Numbered from the stretch's first letter, positions 35,964 through 45,007 are shown. The stretch is 64,000 bases of DNA from JANNNF01 sp040385825 (GCA_040385825.1 JAZKGQ010000009.1:124001-188000), one strand, 5' to 3'. The notes: generated by a model from the letters alone, not told the origin. Numbers and translations are program-made.

Positions 35964-37001
35964 CTATTCGTCGGGCAGGTTTTCCCGCAGGATCAGTTGC
36001 AGGCGCGGCGGGATATAGGCGTAAGCCTCGCCCCGCACGGCGGCGGTCAGGATGTTCAGCGCCTCGCGGGCTTCGACCCGCGGGTTCTGGTCGATCACCG
36101 CATCCACGGTGCCATCCAGCAAGAACCGCTTGTTGCTGTCGGTGGCCTCGTGGCTGACCACGATCACCCGGTTGCCAACCCCGCGCGCCGCCAGTTCGGT
36201 CGCGATGCCCGCCGTGCCGCCGCCCACGTTGTAGATGGCGGCAAGGTCGGGGTGCTGGTCCAGCAGGGCACGGGTTTCCACCACGGCCTTTTGCCGGTCG
36301 TCCATGATCTCGCGCAGTTCCAGGATCTGGATATGGGGAAATTCGTCGCGCAGGATGTGGCGAAAGCCCATCTCGCGTTCCTCATGCCCCCGGTAGGACA
36401 GCGACCCGGCAAACAGCGCGGCCTTGGCAGGCTTGCCTGCGGGCAACAGCCGCCCCACCAACTGCCCCGCCAGCCGCCCGGCCTGCCGGTTGTCGATGCC
36501 GACATAGGCCAGACGCGGCACGTTCTGAATGTCCGAGGCCAGCGTGACCACATGGATGCCGGTCTGCGCCAGTGCCCGGATGGATTCGCGCACCACCGGG
36601 TGATCCTGCGCGATCAGACCCACCCCCGCCGCCGCCCCGCGCAGGTCGGCCAGACGGTTGGCAAGCGTCTGCGGGTTGAACCCCTCGATCCGTTCGATGG
36701 TGACTGCAAGTTCGGGCCGGGTGGCTGCGGCGGCCTCGATCTGGCGGTGCAGCGCGTCGATGAAGGCATTGGTCCCGGCAGGCAGCAGAAACACCAGCTG
36801 AACGGCGGCCTGCACTTCGGGGGCTGCGGGGTCCGAGATATAGCCCAACCTGCGCGCCGTACCCAGCACCACATCCCGCGTCCGGCTGCGCACGCCGTCA
36901 CGGCCGTTCAGCACCCGGTCCACGGTCGCCGGGGACACCCCGGCCTCGCGGGCCACGTCGTGCAATGTCATCTTTTGGGGGGCGGCGGGGGGCTTTGTCA
37001 T
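35964..37001 (-). CDS. LacI-family transcriptional regulator
   Basis: A 345-residue repressor-type protein. Residues about 11-60 hold the LacI helix-turn-helix and hinge: MTLHDVAREAGVSPATVDRVLNGRDGVRSRTRDVVLGTARRLGY. The rest is a type I periplasmic-binding-like sugar sensor (AYVGIDNRQAGRLAGQLVGRLL, IYNVGGGTAGIATELAARG, VVSHEATDSNKRFLLDGTVDAVIDQNPR). It is divergent from the 37330-48423 transporter-catabolic operon across a 328-base region containing repeated boxes, so it most likely controls that operon in response to the imported sugar or polyol. Confidence 0.9.
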   Translation of the reverse strand: MTKPPAAPQKMTLHDVAREAGVSPATVDRVLNGRDGVRSRTRDVVLGTARRLGYISDPAAPEVQAAVQLVFLLPAGTNAFIDALHRQIEAAAATRPELAVTIERIEGFNPQTLANRLADLRGAAAGVGLIAQDHPVVRESIRALAQTGIHVVTLASDIQNVPRLAYVGIDNRQAGRLAGQLVGRLLPAGKPAKAALFAGSLSYRGHEEREMGFRHILRDEFPHIQILELREIMDDRQKAVVETRALLDQHPDLAAIYNVGGGTAGIATELAARGVGNRVIVVSHEATDSNKRFLLDGTVDAVIDQNPRVEAREALNILTAAVRGEAYAYIPPRLQLILRENLPDE

Positions 37002-37329
37002 GCGTCACGGGTTCGGTTTCGGGGCCTGTGCCGACTCTAGTGCCATCGAATTGAGGTGCTGTAAATGATGTTTTTTGATGTGATATTGCTGCGAATGCGA
37101 AGGGCGCTGCGTCCCGCTTCGGGCCGAGGCGTGCGGCGAGTGATGCGGGATTTTAGTTTTTCACTGAAAAATCAATATTTAATGCGCTGTGGCGCCCTGC
37201 TTCAGAACGACCGCCCCGTGCTGTCCTGCCTTTATTGCTGTAAAATGATGTTGACTGCGCATCATATATAATCATAAAACATCATCCGGGGGCATCAACG
37301 TATGCGCTTCACTGTCTTGGGAGGGACTC
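37002..37329. promoter_or_regulatory. 328-base divergent control region between LacI gene and transporter operon
   Basis: No gene is seen. It is AT-rich from 37060 onward. A box GCTGTAAATGATGTT (37058-37072) recurs as GCTGTAAAATGATGTT (37237-37252). The second copy's ATGATGTT (37245-37252) faces AACATCAT (37278-37285) as a perfect inverted repeat bracketing TATAAT (37267-37272), a likely -10 of the operon. A further palindrome TTTTTCA-c-TGAAAAA lies at 37157-37171. GGGAGG precedes the operon's first ATG. Confidence 0.6.
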
Positions 37330-38940
37330 ATGGACCATATGAACCGCATGTCGCGGCGCCGCCTGTTGTCGGCGGGCGGCACGCTGGCCGTTTACGGCGC
37401 AGCCATCGGATTTGCCCCGAAATTCATCCGCCCGGCCCGTGCGCAGGCTGCTGATGCGCTGGCCCCCGACATGATCGGCGGCCCCACCGGGTTTCCGGGC
37501 GCGGAACGCTATCAATATGGTCCCGACACCCCCGAAGGCCGCGCCATCGAGGCTGCCAAGGCGCTGAAGGGCGCAGGCAAGGCCCCGGCCAAAATCGTGA
37601 TCGGCTTGTCGGACGGGTCCATCGGCCAGTTGACCCAGCCCTTCCCGGCAGGCGCGCCCAGCATCAAGGAGCTGTGGGAAAAGGAAACCGGCATCACGCT
37701 GGAAATCGTCGGCCTGCCGAACGGGCAGGAATTCACCAAGACGATGCAGGACATTTCCACCAAGGGCGGGGCGTATGACATCTATTCCGTCGAATGGAAC
37801 CGTCTGGGCGATCTGGCGGAATCGGGCGGCATCGCCAAGCTGGACGATTACGTCGCCCAGCACAAACCCGAATGGGACAATGTGGAACGCGGCTATGTCA
37901 ATGGCGCGCAGGGTGTGGCGCTGCTGAACCAGTATCGCGGCAGCACCTATGGCGTGTCACTGGACGGCGATTTCCAGACCTGGGTGTACCGCACCGACCT
38001 GTTCGGCGATGCGGCCGAACAGACCGCGTTCAAGGACAAGCATGGCTATGACCTTGCTCCGCCAAAGACGTGGAAGCAGCATTCCGAAGTGGCGGCGTTT
38101 TTCCACCGCCCGGACAAGGGGTTGTTCGGGTCCACCGATCTGCGCAATCAGGGTTGGGGCTATACCAACTGGTATCAGCGTTACACGTCGATGGCGTCGC
38201 CCAACCAGTTCCTGTTTGGCGATGATGCCGCACCGCTGATCGACAGCGAACAGGGCATCGCGGCCACGCAGGAATATATCGACAGTCTTGCCCACCATTC
38301 CCCCGACGCGATCAGCTGGGGCTGGCCGGAACAGTACGGCAACTTTGGCAGCGGCGGGGCGGCGATGACCTGCGCCTTTTCCAACCTGCCGAAGTTTCTG
38401 GACAACGCGGGCAACACCGGGTCCACCGTCACCGGCAAGGTCGGCACCATGCTGCCGCCGGGGCGCGAGGTCGACGGCAAGATCGTCAGCCGGTCGGTGC
38501 TGTGGTTCAGCCTGACGGGGATGGTATCGTCGCAGTCCGAATACCCCGAGGCCGCCTATCTGCTGCTGCAATGGCTGGGGTCCAGCCGGATCTATGCCTG
38601 GATGACGGCAAACCCCGGTGGCTATCTCGACCCGTTCAGCCTGACCGATTTTGCCGATCCTCTGGTGCGCGAAACCTATCACGCCTACCACATGGACATG
38701 GTGCGCGAGACGGTCGCGCGGACCGTGCCCACCATCAACTACCCCGGTGCCACCGCCTTTCACAACGCGCTGGACGAAAACCTGATGGCCTCGCTGACCG
38801 GCACCAAGACGGCCGCCCAAGCCATGGCCGACACCGCGACCGAATGGCAGAAGATCACCCGCCGCACCGGCGAGGACAAGATCATCGAGGCGGTCAAGGC
38901 GAACAAGGCCGCATGGCCCACGGTGCTTGATCCGGTCTGA
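37330..38940 (+). CDS. ABC transporter solute-binding protein, family 1, Tat-exported
   Basis: A 536-residue binding protein, longer than the usual 400-450. The N-terminus MDHMNRMSRRRLLSAGGTLAVYG carries a twin-arginine signal (SRRRLL). The mature part has the family pattern GAYDIYSVEWNRLGDLAESGGIAKLDDYV, YGVSLDGDFQTWVYRTDLFGD, FSLTGMVSSQSEYPEAAYLLLQWLGS and repeated tryptophan/tyrosine-rich segments suited to carbohydrate binding. It is the first gene of the LacI-linked operon and delivers the substrate to the two MalFG-type permeases. Long family members of this kind occur with two-ATPase polyol importers in rhizobia; ligand unknown. Confidence 0.9.
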   Translation: MDHMNRMSRRRLLSAGGTLAVYGAAIGFAPKFIRPARAQAADALAPDMIGGPTGFPGAERYQYGPDTPEGRAIEAAKALKGAGKAPAKIVIGLSDGSIGQLTQPFPAGAPSIKELWEKETGITLEIVGLPNGQEFTKTMQDISTKGGAYDIYSVEWNRLGDLAESGGIAKLDDYVAQHKPEWDNVERGYVNGAQGVALLNQYRGSTYGVSLDGDFQTWVYRTDLFGDAAEQTAFKDKHGYDLAPPKTWKQHSEVAAFFHRPDKGLFGSTDLRNQGWGYTNWYQRYTSMASPNQFLFGDDAAPLIDSEQGIAATQEYIDSLAHHSPDAISWGWPEQYGNFGSGGAAMTCAFSNLPKFLDNAGNTGSTVTGKVGTMLPPGREVDGKIVSRSVLWFSLTGMVSSQSEYPEAAYLLLQWLGSSRIYAWMTANPGGYLDPFSLTDFADPLVRETYHAYHMDMVRETVARTVPTINYPGATAFHNALDENLMASLTGTKTAAQAMADTATEWQKITRRTGEDKIIEAVKANKAAWPTVLDPV

Positions 38941-38970
38941 GGCGCCCCTCGTCTCAGGCAGGAGAAAGAG

Positions 38971-38995
38971 GTCGGCGCGGACCCTGCGCGCCGAC
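38971..38995 (+). other. Intercistronic hairpin after the binding-protein gene
   Basis: GTCGGCGCG (38971-38979) and CGCGCCGAC (38987-38995) pair perfectly around a 7-base loop, in the 90-base gap before the first permease. No T-run follows. Probably an mRNA stability or processing element that keeps binding-protein mRNA more abundant. Confidence 0.6.
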
Positions 38996-39030
38996 CGACC
39001 CCCCCCAAATTCAGACCATCGGACCCCAGA

Positions 39031-39891
39031 ATGACCCGCTCGCCGGCCTATGAGGCCTTTCGTTACACCGCGATCCTGCTGGCCCTGGCGCTGGCGCTGA
39101 TCCCGATTCTGTGGATGGCGTCGATGGCCTTCAAGCCGATCCCGGAATGGCAGGCCACCGGGGCCGCGCTGACATGGTGGCCCAAGGCCCCCACGCTGGA
39201 CAATTTCCGCTTTGTGTTTGGCACCAGCAATTCCGACCTGATCGTGGCGCTGGACCGCACGGCGCTGAAGCCGATCCTGTCATCCTTCCTGTCGGCGGGC
39301 ATCGGGACACTGATTGCGATGACGGCGGGCACCGCTGCCGCTTACGGCCTGTCGCGGTTCGGGTCGGGCGCGAATCTGCCGCTGGCGTTGGTGCAGTTGC
39401 GCCTGTTCCCGCCCATGGCGGTGATGACCCCGGTGATGATCATGTGGGCGTTTTTCAACATGACCGACACCTGGTGGGGGCTGGCGCTGGTTTACGGCAT
39501 CGTGACCCTGCCCTTCGCGTTCTGGCTGATGAAGACCTTCTTCGACGATATGCCGAAGGAAATCGAGGAAGCCGCCCTGGTCGAAGGGTGCAGCCGCGCC
39601 CGCGTGTTCTGGCGGATCACCCTGCCGATGATGCGTGCGCCCCTGGCATCCGCCGCGCTGTTCGTGTTCATCCTGAACTGGTCGGATTACCTGATCGCCC
39701 TGCTGCTCACGACGCGCGAATGGGTGACGATCCCGGTCTACATGGCCTCGCTGTCATCTTCGATGACCGGGCAGTTGTATGGCGCCAAAGCCGCCCTTGG
39801 CCTGATCGCCGCCGTGCCCCCCGTGGTGCTGGGCGTGCTGATCCAGAAGCACCTTGTGCGCGGCCTGACATTCGGAGCGTTGAAGCAATGA
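39031..39891 (+). CDS. Carbohydrate ABC transporter permease, MalG type
   Basis: A 286-residue membrane protein with six predicted helices. It opens TAILLALALALIPILWMASMAFKPI and carries the EAA loop EIEEAALVEGCSRARVFWRITLPMMRAPL near residues 180-210. It ends KHLVRGLTFGALKQ, as MalG-type subunits do. The gene order here is unusual in placing the MalG-type subunit before the MalF-type one. It overlaps the next gene by ATGA. Confidence 0.92.
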   Translation: MTRSPAYEAFRYTAILLALALALIPILWMASMAFKPIPEWQATGAALTWWPKAPTLDNFRFVFGTSNSDLIVALDRTALKPILSSFLSAGIGTLIAMTAGTAAAYGLSRFGSGANLPLALVQLRLFPPMAVMTPVMIMWAFFNMTDTWWGLALVYGIVTLPFAFWLMKTFFDDMPKEIEEAALVEGCSRARVFWRITLPMMRAPLASAALFVFILNWSDYLIALLLTTREWVTIPVYMASLSSSMTGQLYGAKAALGLIAAVPPVVLGVLIQKHLVRGLTFGALKQ

Positions 39892-40775
39892 AGACCGAAT
39901 CCGCCAAACTGGGCTTTCGCCTGACGCTGCCTGCGCAAATCCTTGTGCTGTTCATCTCGGCGTTCCCGCTGCTGATGCAGCTTTACATCTCGCTGACCGA
40001 CTGGTCGCCGCTGTCGGGCCTGAACTGGACCGCCGCCTGGCAGATGTGGAACAGCTTTGCCAACTATGCCGACCTTTTGTATGACGGTCGGCTGTGGTCG
40101 GCGCTTGGGCGGACGGCGCTGGTGATGGCGGTCTGCGTGCCGATCGAATTTCTGCTGGGTCTGGGTCTGGCGACCCTGTTCATGGATGATTTTCCGGCCA
40201 AGCGCCTGGCCTATTCCATCCTGATCATGCCGATGATGGTGGTGCCTGCTGTTGCCGGCTACATGTTCTTCATGCTGTTCCAGTCGGGCGGGCCGGTGAA
40301 TGACATTCTGTCGCTGTTCACAGGATCGCCCGTCACCATCGCCTGGCTGTCCGATCCGAACCTTGCGCTGGTCGCGGTGATGGTCGCCGACATCTGGCAA
40401 TGGACGCCGCTGATGTTTCTGATCCTGCTGGCAGGTCTTGTGGGCGTGCCCGAAGATCAGGTCCGCGCCGCGACCTTGCTGGGGGCGGGTCCGTTGCAGC
40501 GGTTCACCTCGATCGTGCTGCCCCGGATGAAGACGATCATCGGCATCGCACTGGCGATAAGGGTGATCGAGTGCTTCAAGATTTTCGACACCCTGTTCAT
40601 CATGACCGGGGGCGGGCCGGGGGTCGCGACCGAAACCATCAGCGTTTACATCTACAAGATCGCCACTCAGGATCTGATCTGGGGCTATGTCGCGGCCATC
40701 GCGCTGGCCATCCTGATCGTGCTGTCGGCAGTCTGCGTCTGGGCGTTGAAGCGCATGGCACGGGTGCAGGCATGA
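39888..40775 (+). CDS. Carbohydrate ABC transporter permease, MalF/UgpA type
   Basis: A 295-residue membrane protein: ILVLFISAFPLLMQLYISLTDWSPL at the start, about six helices, and the EAA loop EDQVRAATLLGAGPLQRFTSIVLPRMKTII near residues 190-220, followed by FDTLFIMTGGGPGVATETISVYIY, the sugar-permease hallmark. It overlaps both its neighbours by 4 bases. With the MalG-type subunit it forms the heterodimeric channel. Confidence 0.92.
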   Translation: MKTESAKLGFRLTLPAQILVLFISAFPLLMQLYISLTDWSPLSGLNWTAAWQMWNSFANYADLLYDGRLWSALGRTALVMAVCVPIEFLLGLGLATLFMDDFPAKRLAYSILIMPMMVVPAVAGYMFFMLFQSGGPVNDILSLFTGSPVTIAWLSDPNLALVAVMVADIWQWTPLMFLILLAGLVGVPEDQVRAATLLGAGPLQRFTSIVLPRMKTIIGIALAIRVIECFKIFDTLFIMTGGGPGVATETISVYIYKIATQDLIWGYVAAIALAILIVLSAVCVWALKRMARVQA

Positions 40776-41863
40776 GCATGATCCGGCTGGAACATCTGGT
40801 GAAACGCTTTGGTGCCTTTACCGCGCTGAAGACGATGGACCTGACGATTGCGGATGGCGAGTTTGTCGCCCTTCTGGGGCCATCGGGCTGCGGCAAATCC
40901 ACCACGATGAACATGATCGCGGGGATGGAGACGCCTTCCGAAGGCCGCATCCTGTTTGGCGAGCGTGACATGGCAGGCGTGCCGATGGGGCGGCGCGGTG
41001 TGGGGTTCGTGTTTCAGAACTACGCGATTTTCACCCATATGACGGTGCGGCAGAACCTGTCTTATGGCCTGCGCGCCACGCGCAGGCCAGCGGATGAGGT
41101 GGCGCGGCGCACAGCGGCAATGGCCGAATTGCTGCAACTGACCCCGATGCTGGACCGCCCTGCGGCGGGCCTGTCGGTGAACATCCTGCAACGGGTGGCG
41201 ATCGGGCGGTCTGCGATCATGGAGCCTGCGATTTTCCTTTTGGATGAACCCTTGTCGAACGTCGATGCCGCCTTCCGCGCGGTGATGCGGACCGAATTGA
41301 AGGGCCTGCAACGCAGCTTCAAGCAGACCATGGTCTATGTGACCCATGACCAGTTGGAGGCGATGACCATGGCAGACCGGATTGCGGTGATGGACCACGG
41401 CGTGTTGCAGCAGGTCGGCACCCCGCTGGAGATTTACAATGATCCCGCCAACCTGTTTGTGGCCCGGTTCATCGGATCGCCGGGGATGAACCTGTTGCAG
41501 GGGCGTCCCATCGAAAGCGCGGGCAGCATGGCGATTGATCTGGGGGCCTTGGGGCATTCCTTGCCCTTGGCGCCCGAGCAGGCGGCGGCGGCACGCCGCG
41601 CCAAGGGCGATGTGGTCTTCGGCTTTCGCCCCGAACAGGCAGCGCGGGTGGAGGCGGGGCAGGGCATGGCGATGAAGGTCAGCTTTGTCGAACGCATCGG
41701 CGCGCGCACGATCCTGCATCTGGGGGATGGGGCGGCCAGCGCCAAGACGGTGTTTGAAAATGACGCCGGGTTCGAGATGGGCGGGGCATTGCACTTTGCC
41801 CCGAACCCCGGCGCGGTGCGGTTGTTCGATGCCGCATCCGGCGCTGCGTTGCGGGGGCACTGA
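40772..41863 (+). CDS. Sugar ABC transporter ATPase with degenerate signature motif (NBD1)
   Basis: A 363-residue MalK/UgpC-type ATPase with a C-terminal TOBE/regulatory region (about 240-363). Walker A GPSGCGKS (36-43), Q-loop Gln82 in FQNYAIF, Walker B Asp158-Glu159 (FLLDEPLSNVD) and switch His192 are intact. The signature, normally LSGGQ, reads LSVNI at 134-138, followed by LQRVAIGR. Both glycines that contact ATP in trans are therefore missing (Val136, Asn137). The frame is open and conserved on both sides, so a sequencing frameshift is unlikely. It pairs with the next gene's ATPase. Confidence 0.93.
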   Translation: MSMIRLEHLVKRFGAFTALKTMDLTIADGEFVALLGPSGCGKSTTMNMIAGMETPSEGRILFGERDMAGVPMGRRGVGFVFQNYAIFTHMTVRQNLSYGLRATRRPADEVARRTAAMAELLQLTPMLDRPAAGLSVNILQRVAIGRSAIMEPAIFLLDEPLSNVDAAFRAVMRTELKGLQRSFKQTMVYVTHDQLEAMTMADRIAVMDHGVLQQVGTPLEIYNDPANLFVARFIGSPGMNLLQGRPIESAGSMAIDLGALGHSLPLAPEQAAAARRAKGDVVFGFRPEQAARVEAGQGMAMKVSFVERIGARTILHLGDGAASAKTVFENDAGFEMGGALHFAPNPGAVRLFDAASGAALRGH

Positions 41864-41864
41864 C

Positions 41865-42938
41865 ATGGCCGAGATTGCCTTTCGCAACGTGACCAAACGC
41901 TATGGGGCGACCTTGGCGGTGGATGATGCCAGCTTTACCGTGGCCGACAATGAATTCTTCTGCTTTTTCGGGCCGCCCCTGTCGGGCAAAAGCACGATCC
42001 TGCGTCTGATCCTGGGGCTGGAGAAACCCGACAGCGGCGAGATCTTGATTGACGGGCGGCCAGTCAATGAAGTTTCGCCCGCCGCGCGCAATATTGCGAT
42101 GGTGTTCCAGAACCTCGCCCTGTTCCCGCATATGACGGCGGCGGACAACGTGCGATTCCCCTTGGTGGAACGCCGCGAAGCGCCCGCGAAGATTGAGGCC
42201 AGACTGCGCGACGCGGCCGAAAAGCTGCACATCACCCATATCCTGCACAAGATGCCCGGCCAGCTTTCGGGGGGCGAGCGGCAGCGGGTGGCGATTGCCC
42301 GCGCTCTGGTGCGCGATCCGGCGGCCTATCTGATGGATGACCCGATCTCGGCGCTGGATGCGCGTCTGCGCGAGGAAACGCGGGTCGAGCTGAAGCGCAT
42401 CCAGCGCGAGGCCGGGCGGACACTGATCTATGTGACGCATGATCAGGAAGAAGCCATGTCGGTCGCCGACCGGATGGCGATTTTGCAGGGGGGGGCGATC
42501 CGCCAGATTGGCGCCCCGGTGGAGATTTACGACCATCCGGCCACGACATATGTGGCGCGGTTTCTGGGCAGCCCGGTGATGAACATTCTGCCGGTGCAGG
42601 CGACGGGGGCAGGGTTCGAGGCTGCGGGCGGGGCGTTGCAGGTGCAAGGCCACAGCGCAGGTGCCACCGAACTGGGCCTGCGCCCCGAGGATCTGCGGGT
42701 GACGCCGTGGCAGGGGGGCGCTGGCACGCCTGCCACGGTGGCCGAGGTGGAACCGCTGGGTGGGTATACCGTGGTGACCTTGACCGCCGGGCCGCAGCCG
42801 TTGCGGGCAATGCTGCGCGGGCAGCCGGATATTCGGGTGGGGGCACTGGTGGGGCTTGGCTGCGACCCTGCGCGGGTGATGTATTTCGGGGCGGGCGGTG
42901 CAGCGCTGCCCAGATCCTTGGGAGGGGACAGGATATGA
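41865..42938 (+). CDS. Sugar ABC transporter ATPase with altered Walker B (NBD2)
   Basis: A 357-residue MalK-like ATPase aligned residue for residue with NBD1. Walker A GPPLSGKS (36-43), Gln82, canonical signature LSGGE (134-138) and His192 are intact. In Walker B (YLMDDPISALD) the catalytic glutamate is replaced by Asp159. A TOBE-like C-terminal region follows (LGLRPEDLRV). It starts 1 base after the NBD1 stop. The defects of the two subunits fall on the same composite ATP site, implying an asymmetric heterodimer. Confidence 0.93.
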   Translation: MAEIAFRNVTKRYGATLAVDDASFTVADNEFFCFFGPPLSGKSTILRLILGLEKPDSGEILIDGRPVNEVSPAARNIAMVFQNLALFPHMTAADNVRFPLVERREAPAKIEARLRDAAEKLHITHILHKMPGQLSGGERQRVAIARALVRDPAAYLMDDPISALDARLREETRVELKRIQREAGRTLIYVTHDQEEAMSVADRMAILQGGAIRQIGAPVEIYDHPATTYVARFLGSPVMNILPVQATGAGFEAAGGALQVQGHSAGATELGLRPEDLRVTPWQGGAGTPATVAEVEPLGGYTVVTLTAGPQPLRAMLRGQPDIRVGALVGLGCDPARVMYFGAGGAALPRSLGGDRI

Positions 42939-44026
42939 GCGACGCTTTGGGGTTTCAGCCCGATCCGGTGGTGCGCAGCAAGGATCTGGTGATCGGCTGC
43001 ATCGGCGCAGGCATGATCATGGCCGAATGCCATCTGGCGGCCTATCACGAGGCGGGCTTCAAGGTCGGCGCAATCGCCAGCCGGACCGAGGCCAAGGCCG
43101 CAGCGGTGGCCGCACGTTGGGGCATCCCGAAGGTGCATGCGACGCCGGAGGCGCTGATTGCCGACCCGTCGATCGAAGTGCTGGACATCGCCTATCCGCC
43201 CGACCAGCAGCCTGCGCTGATCTATGCCGCGCTGAAACAGCCGCATATCAAGGCGATCCTTGCGCAGAAACCCCTCGCCCTGACGCTGGCCGATGCGATT
43301 GCCCTGCGCGATGCGGCGGCCAAGGCGGGCAAGGTGCTGAGCGTCAACCAGAACATGCGCTACGACCAATCGATGCGGGTGCTGAAGCAGATCATCGACC
43401 GGGGCGATCTGGGTGAGATCGTGTTTGCGCAGATCGACATGCACGCCATCCCGCATTGGCAGGGGTTTCTGGCGGGGTATGACCGCCTGACGCTGGCGAA
43501 CATGTCGGTGCATCATCTGGACGTGCTGCGGTTTCTGTTCGGCGAACCTGTCGAGATCACCACCCAGACCCGCAAAGACCCGCGCACCACGTTTGACCAT
43601 GCCGACGGCATCACGGTGTCCACCCTGCGCTTTGCGTCCGGCGTGCTGGCGGTCAGCCTGGAGGATGTCTGGTCCGGCCCGCGTGCGGAAGGCTATGACA
43701 ATGACCAGAGCATCACCTTCCGGGTGGAAGGCACGGCAGGCGTGGCCAAAGGCAGCATCGGCTGGCCCACAGGGGCGGCAAGCACGCTGACCTATGCCTC
43801 GCAAACCGCTACTGCGGGCAAATGGGTGACACCGACATGGGATACCATGTGGTTCCCCCACGCCTTCATCGGCGTGATGGAACAGTTGCAACATGCGGTG
43901 CAGACCGCAACGCCCCCGGCGCTTTCGGTGGCCGACAACGTGCATACGGTTGCGTTGATCGAGGCGGGATACCGTTCGATCGCCGAGGGGCGCACCGTCA
44001 AACTGTCTGAAATTTCAACGAACTGA
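42935..44026 (+). CDS. Gfo/Idh/MocA-family oxidoreductase (MocA-like)
   Basis: A 363-residue NAD(P)-dependent sugar/inositol dehydrogenase-like protein. Rossmann segment VIGCIGAGMIMAECHLAAYHEAG; the usual EKP motif at the catalytic lysine reads AQKPLALT (about residue 112), keeping the lysine. NMSVHHLDVLRFLFGEP supplies the conserved histidine and aspartate. It overlaps the NBD2 stop by ATGA. In rhizopine catabolism MocA belongs to this family, which together with the MocD/MocE-like genes downstream supports a modified polyol as substrate. Confidence 0.88.
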   Translation: MSDALGFQPDPVVRSKDLVIGCIGAGMIMAECHLAAYHEAGFKVGAIASRTEAKAAAVAARWGIPKVHATPEALIADPSIEVLDIAYPPDQQPALIYAALKQPHIKAILAQKPLALTLADAIALRDAAAKAGKVLSVNQNMRYDQSMRVLKQIIDRGDLGEIVFAQIDMHAIPHWQGFLAGYDRLTLANMSVHHLDVLRFLFGEPVEITTQTRKDPRTTFDHADGITVSTLRFASGVLAVSLEDVWSGPRAEGYDNDQSITFRVEGTAGVAKGSIGWPTGAASTLTYASQTATAGKWVTPTWDTMWFPHAFIGVMEQLQHAVQTATPPALSVADNVHTVALIEAGYRSIAEGRTVKLSEISTN

Positions 44027-44041
44027 GGGAGGAACACCACC

Positions 44042-44956
44042 ATGATGCAACTGGGTATTTTTTCGGGGTATTTCCCCTATGGTCTGGAAGACACCGCCAA
44101 GAAAATCCGCGGCCACGGCTTCAACACCGTGCAGTTGGACCTGCATTTCAAGGACATTGACCTGAGCCACGGCAACCTGACGGCGGCCAACTGCAAACGT
44201 GTGCGCGACACGTTCCGCGCGCATGATCTGCCGATTTCCTGTATTTCGGGCTATACCAACATCATTCACCCGGACCTTGCACATCGCAAGGCCAATGTGG
44301 ACCGTCTGAAGGACATCATCCGCAATGCGCGGGCTTTGGGCACGCCTTATGTCATCTCGGAAACCGGCACCTACAACCTTGAATCCGAATGGATGTCGGA
44401 CCCGAAGAACAAGACCGAAGAAGGGTTTGAAACCTGCCGCAAGGTGATCGCCGAACTGGCGCAAGAGGCCTATGACCACGGGTCGATGTTCCTGCTGGAA
44501 ACCTATGTGAACAACGTGGTGGGGTCGGTCGAGGAAACCGTCAAGATGTTCGCGCAGGTCGATCATCCGGGGCTGGGCCTGCTGATGGACCCGACCAACT
44601 ACTTTGAATCGCACAACATCGACAACATGGACGGCATCCTGCATCAGGTGTTCGACACGCTGTCGGACAAGATCAAGATTGCGCATGCCAAGGATGTGGC
44701 GCGGGCGGGCGATGACAAGTCTGAAAAGCACGCGGATATCGGCGATGACGATGCGCTGGCCTCGCACACGTTCCGGGGGGTTGGCGAGATCGTGCTGAAC
44801 GCGCCGGGCACGGGGTCGCTGAACTATGATCTTTACCTGCAACTGCTGGCCAAGAAGCACCCCAACATTCCGATGATCATTGAACATCTGGATGAAGCGG
44901 ACGTGCCGCGTTCCAAATCCTTCATGGACGGCAAATTCGCGGCCCACGGGGTCTGA
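44042..44956 (+). CDS. Sugar phosphate isomerase/epimerase-like TIM-barrel protein
   Basis: A 304-residue AP-endonuclease-2/xylose-isomerase-like barrel. Putative metal ligands are on barrel strands: Glu in VISETGTYN, Glu in FLLETYVNNVVG, Asp in LLMDPTNYF, His in IKIAHAKDV, and Glu in MIIEHLDEADVP. This is the usual metal-site pattern of keto-sugar epimerases and inosose dehydratase/isomerase-type enzymes (IolE, IolI, MocC). GGAGG lies 10 bases before the ATG. It sits directly after the MocA-like dehydrogenase, suggesting it acts on the keto product. Confidence 0.87.
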   Translation: MMQLGIFSGYFPYGLEDTAKKIRGHGFNTVQLDLHFKDIDLSHGNLTAANCKRVRDTFRAHDLPISCISGYTNIIHPDLAHRKANVDRLKDIIRNARALGTPYVISETGTYNLESEWMSDPKNKTEEGFETCRKVIAELAQEAYDHGSMFLLETYVNNVVGSVEETVKMFAQVDHPGLGLLMDPTNYFESHNIDNMDGILHQVFDTLSDKIKIAHAKDVARAGDDKSEKHADIGDDDALASHTFRGVGEIVLNAPGTGSLNYDLYLQLLAKKHPNIPMIIEHLDEADVPRSKSFMDGKFAAHGV

Positions 44957-45007
44957 GACAACGCGGGCGGCGCCATGACGCGCCGCCCGGTTTTGCAGGA
45001 GGTTGGT

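Noticed and set aside
41180..41200. Frameshift or sequencing error as explanation for LSVNI in NBD1
   Set aside because: The frame is continuous and well conserved on both sides (DRPAAG before, LQRVAIGR after); creating this from LSGGQ would need several compensating changes.
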